Below, in pieces: positions 13,903-15,690 of a stretch of 15,690 nucleotides of DNA (position 1 is the stretch's first letter; each line of letters opens with the position of its first letter). The translations under genes were made by a program, and so were the position numbers. Where the stretch lies: NCBI GenBank assembly GCA_023435325.1, contig JAEYRT010000146.1, forward strand, positions 1 to 15,690, in the 5' to 3' direction. The notes below the pieces were generated by a model. That model saw only the letters and a list, made by a program, of their open reading frames with translations. It had not been told where the DNA came from and did no database searches. The stretch comes from Pseudomonadota bacterium (GTDB taxonomy: Bacteria > Pseudomonadota > Gammaproteobacteria > Burkholderiales > Burkholderiaceae_C).

Positions 13903-14790
13903 ATGCCACATAGAAAAAAAATACAAATAGCGGAAATTGAACAGCGCCTCATTCTTGACGCCATTTATTACCGCTATCACTATGACTTCAGAAGCTATGC
14001 AAAACCTTCTATTTCAAGAAGCCTGCAAGCAGCTCTGGTGCACTTTGGCTGCAGCACCATATCTCAATTACAGGACCGCATTCTCCACAATGCCTCAGAT
14101 TTCACAGAACTGCTGAACTACCTCACCATTCAGGTGAGCGAGATGTTTCGCGATCCTGAATACTTTCTGGCACTGCGAAACAAAGTTGTCCCCTTGCTCC
14201 GCACCTACCCATACCTGAAGATATGGGTGGCTGGCTGCAGTACCGGAGAAGAAGTTTATTCAATGGCCATTCTGCTGCATGAAGAGGACTTACTAGAACG
14301 CAGCATAATTTACGCAACCGACATCAACACGCAAGCTTTAAGAATTGCCGAGCAAGGCATATTCAATATAGAAAAAGCTGAAAAATATTCAAAAAATTAC
14401 ATCAAATCAGGCGGAAAAGGTTCTCTCTCCCAGTACTACACGGCGCGCTACGGAAATATTGTATTCAACAAAATTCTAAAGAAAAATATAGTTTTTGCAG
14501 ACCATAGCTTGGCCACAGATAGTGTTTTTGCCGAACTACAGCTCATCTCTTGCAGAAATGTCTTGATTTATTTTGATTCAGAATTACAGGAAAAGGCAAT
14601 CAATTTATTCAATGATTCTTTATGTCATCGGGGATTTTTAGGACTAGGCTCCAGAGAAAGCATACGCTTCACTGAACAATTCAATAATTTCGAAGAGTTT
14701 GCCTTCAAAGAAAAAATATACCGAAAGAAAAACCCAATAAAAATAAATAACCAATTATCAGAACATAGGCACTCAATACTTCATAAATAA
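13903..14790 (+). CDS. CheR-type SAM-dependent protein methyltransferase
   Basis: The 295-residue product has the two-part CheR layout: a small helical N-terminal domain (about 10-75) ending in NYLTIQVSEMFRDP, then a Rossmann methyltransferase domain. SAM-binding features are WVAGCSTGEEVYSMA (108-122), YATDIN (137-142), and the late motif LISCRNVLIYFDSELQ (214-229) with LGLGSRES. Classical CheR methylates glutamates on chemoreceptors. Here no receptor, CheB or other chemotaxis gene is visible, and the gene is wedged between two kinase genes, so the substrate is more likely a component of this signalling cassette; that is inference. The ATG at 13903 follows the kinase stop by 24 bases. Base composition becomes very AT-rich in its second half: 17 of 60 bases at 14341-14400 are G or C. 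Confidence 0.88.
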   Translation: MPHRKKIQIAEIEQRLILDAIYYRYHYDFRSYAKPSISRSLQAALVHFGCSTISQLQDRILHNASDFTELLNYLTIQVSEMFRDPEYFLALRNKVVPLLRTYPYLKIWVAGCSTGEEVYSMAILLHEEDLLERSIIYATDINTQALRIAEQGIFNIEKAEKYSKNYIKSGGKGSLSQYYTARYGNIVFNKILKKNIVFADHSLATDSVFAELQLISCRNVLIYFDSELQEKAINLFNDSLCHRGFLGLGSRESIRFTEQFNNFEEFAFKEKIYRKKNPIKINNQLSEHRHSILHK

Positions 14791-14809
14791 ATCTGATTTC
14801 AATATTCTT

Positions 14810-15690
14810 ATGACAACAAAAGACACCATCAAATGCCTTATCGTTGATGACATACCTCAGAACCTTGTCGCTTTGGAAGCACTGCTTCAACGTGAAGACA
14901 TTGTTTTCTTGAAAGCCCATTCCGGCAACGAAGCTTTGGAACTACTTCTGGAGCATCATGAAATAGCCCTGGCTTTATTGGATGTACAAATGCCTGAGAT
15001 GAACGGCTTCGAGCTCGCCGAATACATCCGCGGCAGCGAAAGAACGCGTCATATCCCATTAATTTTCATTACAGCAGGCTCTAGTGAGGAAAACTGGCAA
15101 TTCAAGGGCTATGAAAGTGGAGCCGTCGATTTTCTTTACAAACCTATCAACCCTCATATACTTAAAAACAAGGTCAATATATTCTTTGAATTGCACCAAC
15201 AAAAACAAGAACTGGCTCGCCAACTACGCAAAAGAACGGAAGCATTACGCATCAATGATATGTTTATGGCAGTACTCAGCCATGATTTGCGCAACCCCCT
15301 TCAAATCATCAAAAATAGTGCCACAATTTTAAAACGCAACCTAGAAGACCCCAAACTTTCAGAATCTGCTGAACGCATTCTAAATAAAAGCCACCATATG
15401 GGTCGCATGGTCGAAGAGTTACTGGATGTCACTCGTATACGACAAGCAGGAGGTTTGCGCCTAGCGCCAGAAGAGCTGAATGTAGACGTTTTTTTGACCG
15501 CCAAGATCAAGGAACTTTCACACTTACATCCACTACACAATTTCTCTTACCAATTCCAGGGCGATCCTCTATGTTACTGGGACACGGAAAGATTGCACCA
15601 AGTTTTAAACAATATCTTAGGCAATGCCATCCAACACGGTGAATCCTCACAGCCAATTATTATAAATTTACAGGCTCAGCATGATTATGA
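14810..15690 (+). CDS. Response regulator-histidine kinase (REC-HisKA-HATPase), cut by window edge
   Basis: From the ATG at 14810 the frame is open for 293 codons to the window end. A receiver domain comes first: IVDD (11-14), phosphoacceptor Asp58 in LLDVQMPEMNG, Thr88 and Lys111 of the receiver signature. After a short helical linker comes a HisKA domain with FMAVLSHDLRNPLQII, whose His158 is the expected phosphosite, and the start of the ATPase domain with NNILGNAIQHG as the N box. With no transmembrane segment it should be cytosolic. It starts 19 bases after the CheR-type gene in the same orientation, so co-transcription is likely. Its receiver could accept phosphate from the upstream hybrid kinase and control its own kinase core. 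There is no clear ribosome binding site before the ATG. The remaining ATPase motifs and any further domain lie outside the window. Confidence 0.9.
   Translation, partial: MTTKDTIKCLIVDDIPQNLVALEALLQREDIVFLKAHSGNEALELLLEHHEIALALLDVQMPEMNGFELAEYIRGSERTRHIPLIFITAGSSEENWQFKGYESGAVDFLYKPINPHILKNKVNIFFELHQQKQELARQLRKRTEALRINDMFMAVLSHDLRNPLQIIKNSATILKRNLEDPKLSESAERILNKSHHMGRMVEELLDVTRIRQAGGLRLAPEELNVDVFLTAKIKELSHLHPLHNFSYQFQGDPLCYWDTERLHQVLNNILGNAIQHGESSQPIIINLQAQHDY

Noticed and set aside
1..15690. CRISPR arrays, insertion sequences, tRNA or rRNA genes and prophage genes
   Set aside because: I found no regularly spaced repeats, no transposase or integrase motifs and no cloverleaf or rRNA sequence on either strand by eye.

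Overview
The window reads as a chromosomal segment of a betaproteobacterium, most likely Comamonadaceae (Comamonas/Acidovorax-like). The reasons are the thiD-hemL and dusB-fis-purH neighbourhoods, the GC-rich coding sequence over most of its length, and intergenic hairpins of the AGCGCTT...AAGCGCT type that I associate with that family. It is mostly core metabolism up to about 9.1 kb and becomes accessory and signalling-related after that.

Layout: (1) 1-2171: the 3' end of a ThiD-like kinase gene overlaps hemL (tetrapyrrole synthesis). hemL ends in a clear terminator, and the DNA repair glycosylase gene tag converges on it. (2) 2217-4567, minus strand: an APC-superfamily amino acid permease and a membrane-anchored monohaem cytochrome c, each followed by its own intrinsic terminator. 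(3) 4691-7783, minus strand: dusB-fis (4-base overlap) followed by purH, with a hairpin element between fis and purH and a nested inverted-repeat element downstream of purH. (4) 7911-9072: a divergent pair. One gene encodes a secreted protein resembling a VanX-type (M15D) dipeptidase in which the recognisable catalytic and zinc-binding positions are substituted. The other encodes a YqaA/DedA-type membrane protein. (5) 9202-10128, minus strand: an NrtR/NadQ-like regulator whose Nudix box has decayed, probably translated from TTG. (6) 10459-15690, plus strand: a three-gene signalling cassette, made of a CHASE3-GAF-coiled-coil-HisKA-HATPase-REC-REC-REC hybrid kinase, a CheR-type methyltransferase, and a REC-HisKA-HATPase protein cut by the window edge. 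GC content falls sharply within the cheR-like gene and stays low afterwards.

How the parts work together: the housekeeping genes look ordinary. The signalling cassette probably forms one phosphorelay with at least four receiver domains and two kinase cores, plus a methyltransferase, but no CheB, chemoreceptor or HPt protein is visible. The most unusual items are the dead-looking M15D homologue, this cassette, and two kinds of structured intergenic repeat. I found no CRISPR array, transposase, tRNA or rRNA, and nothing I can defend as a wholly new system.
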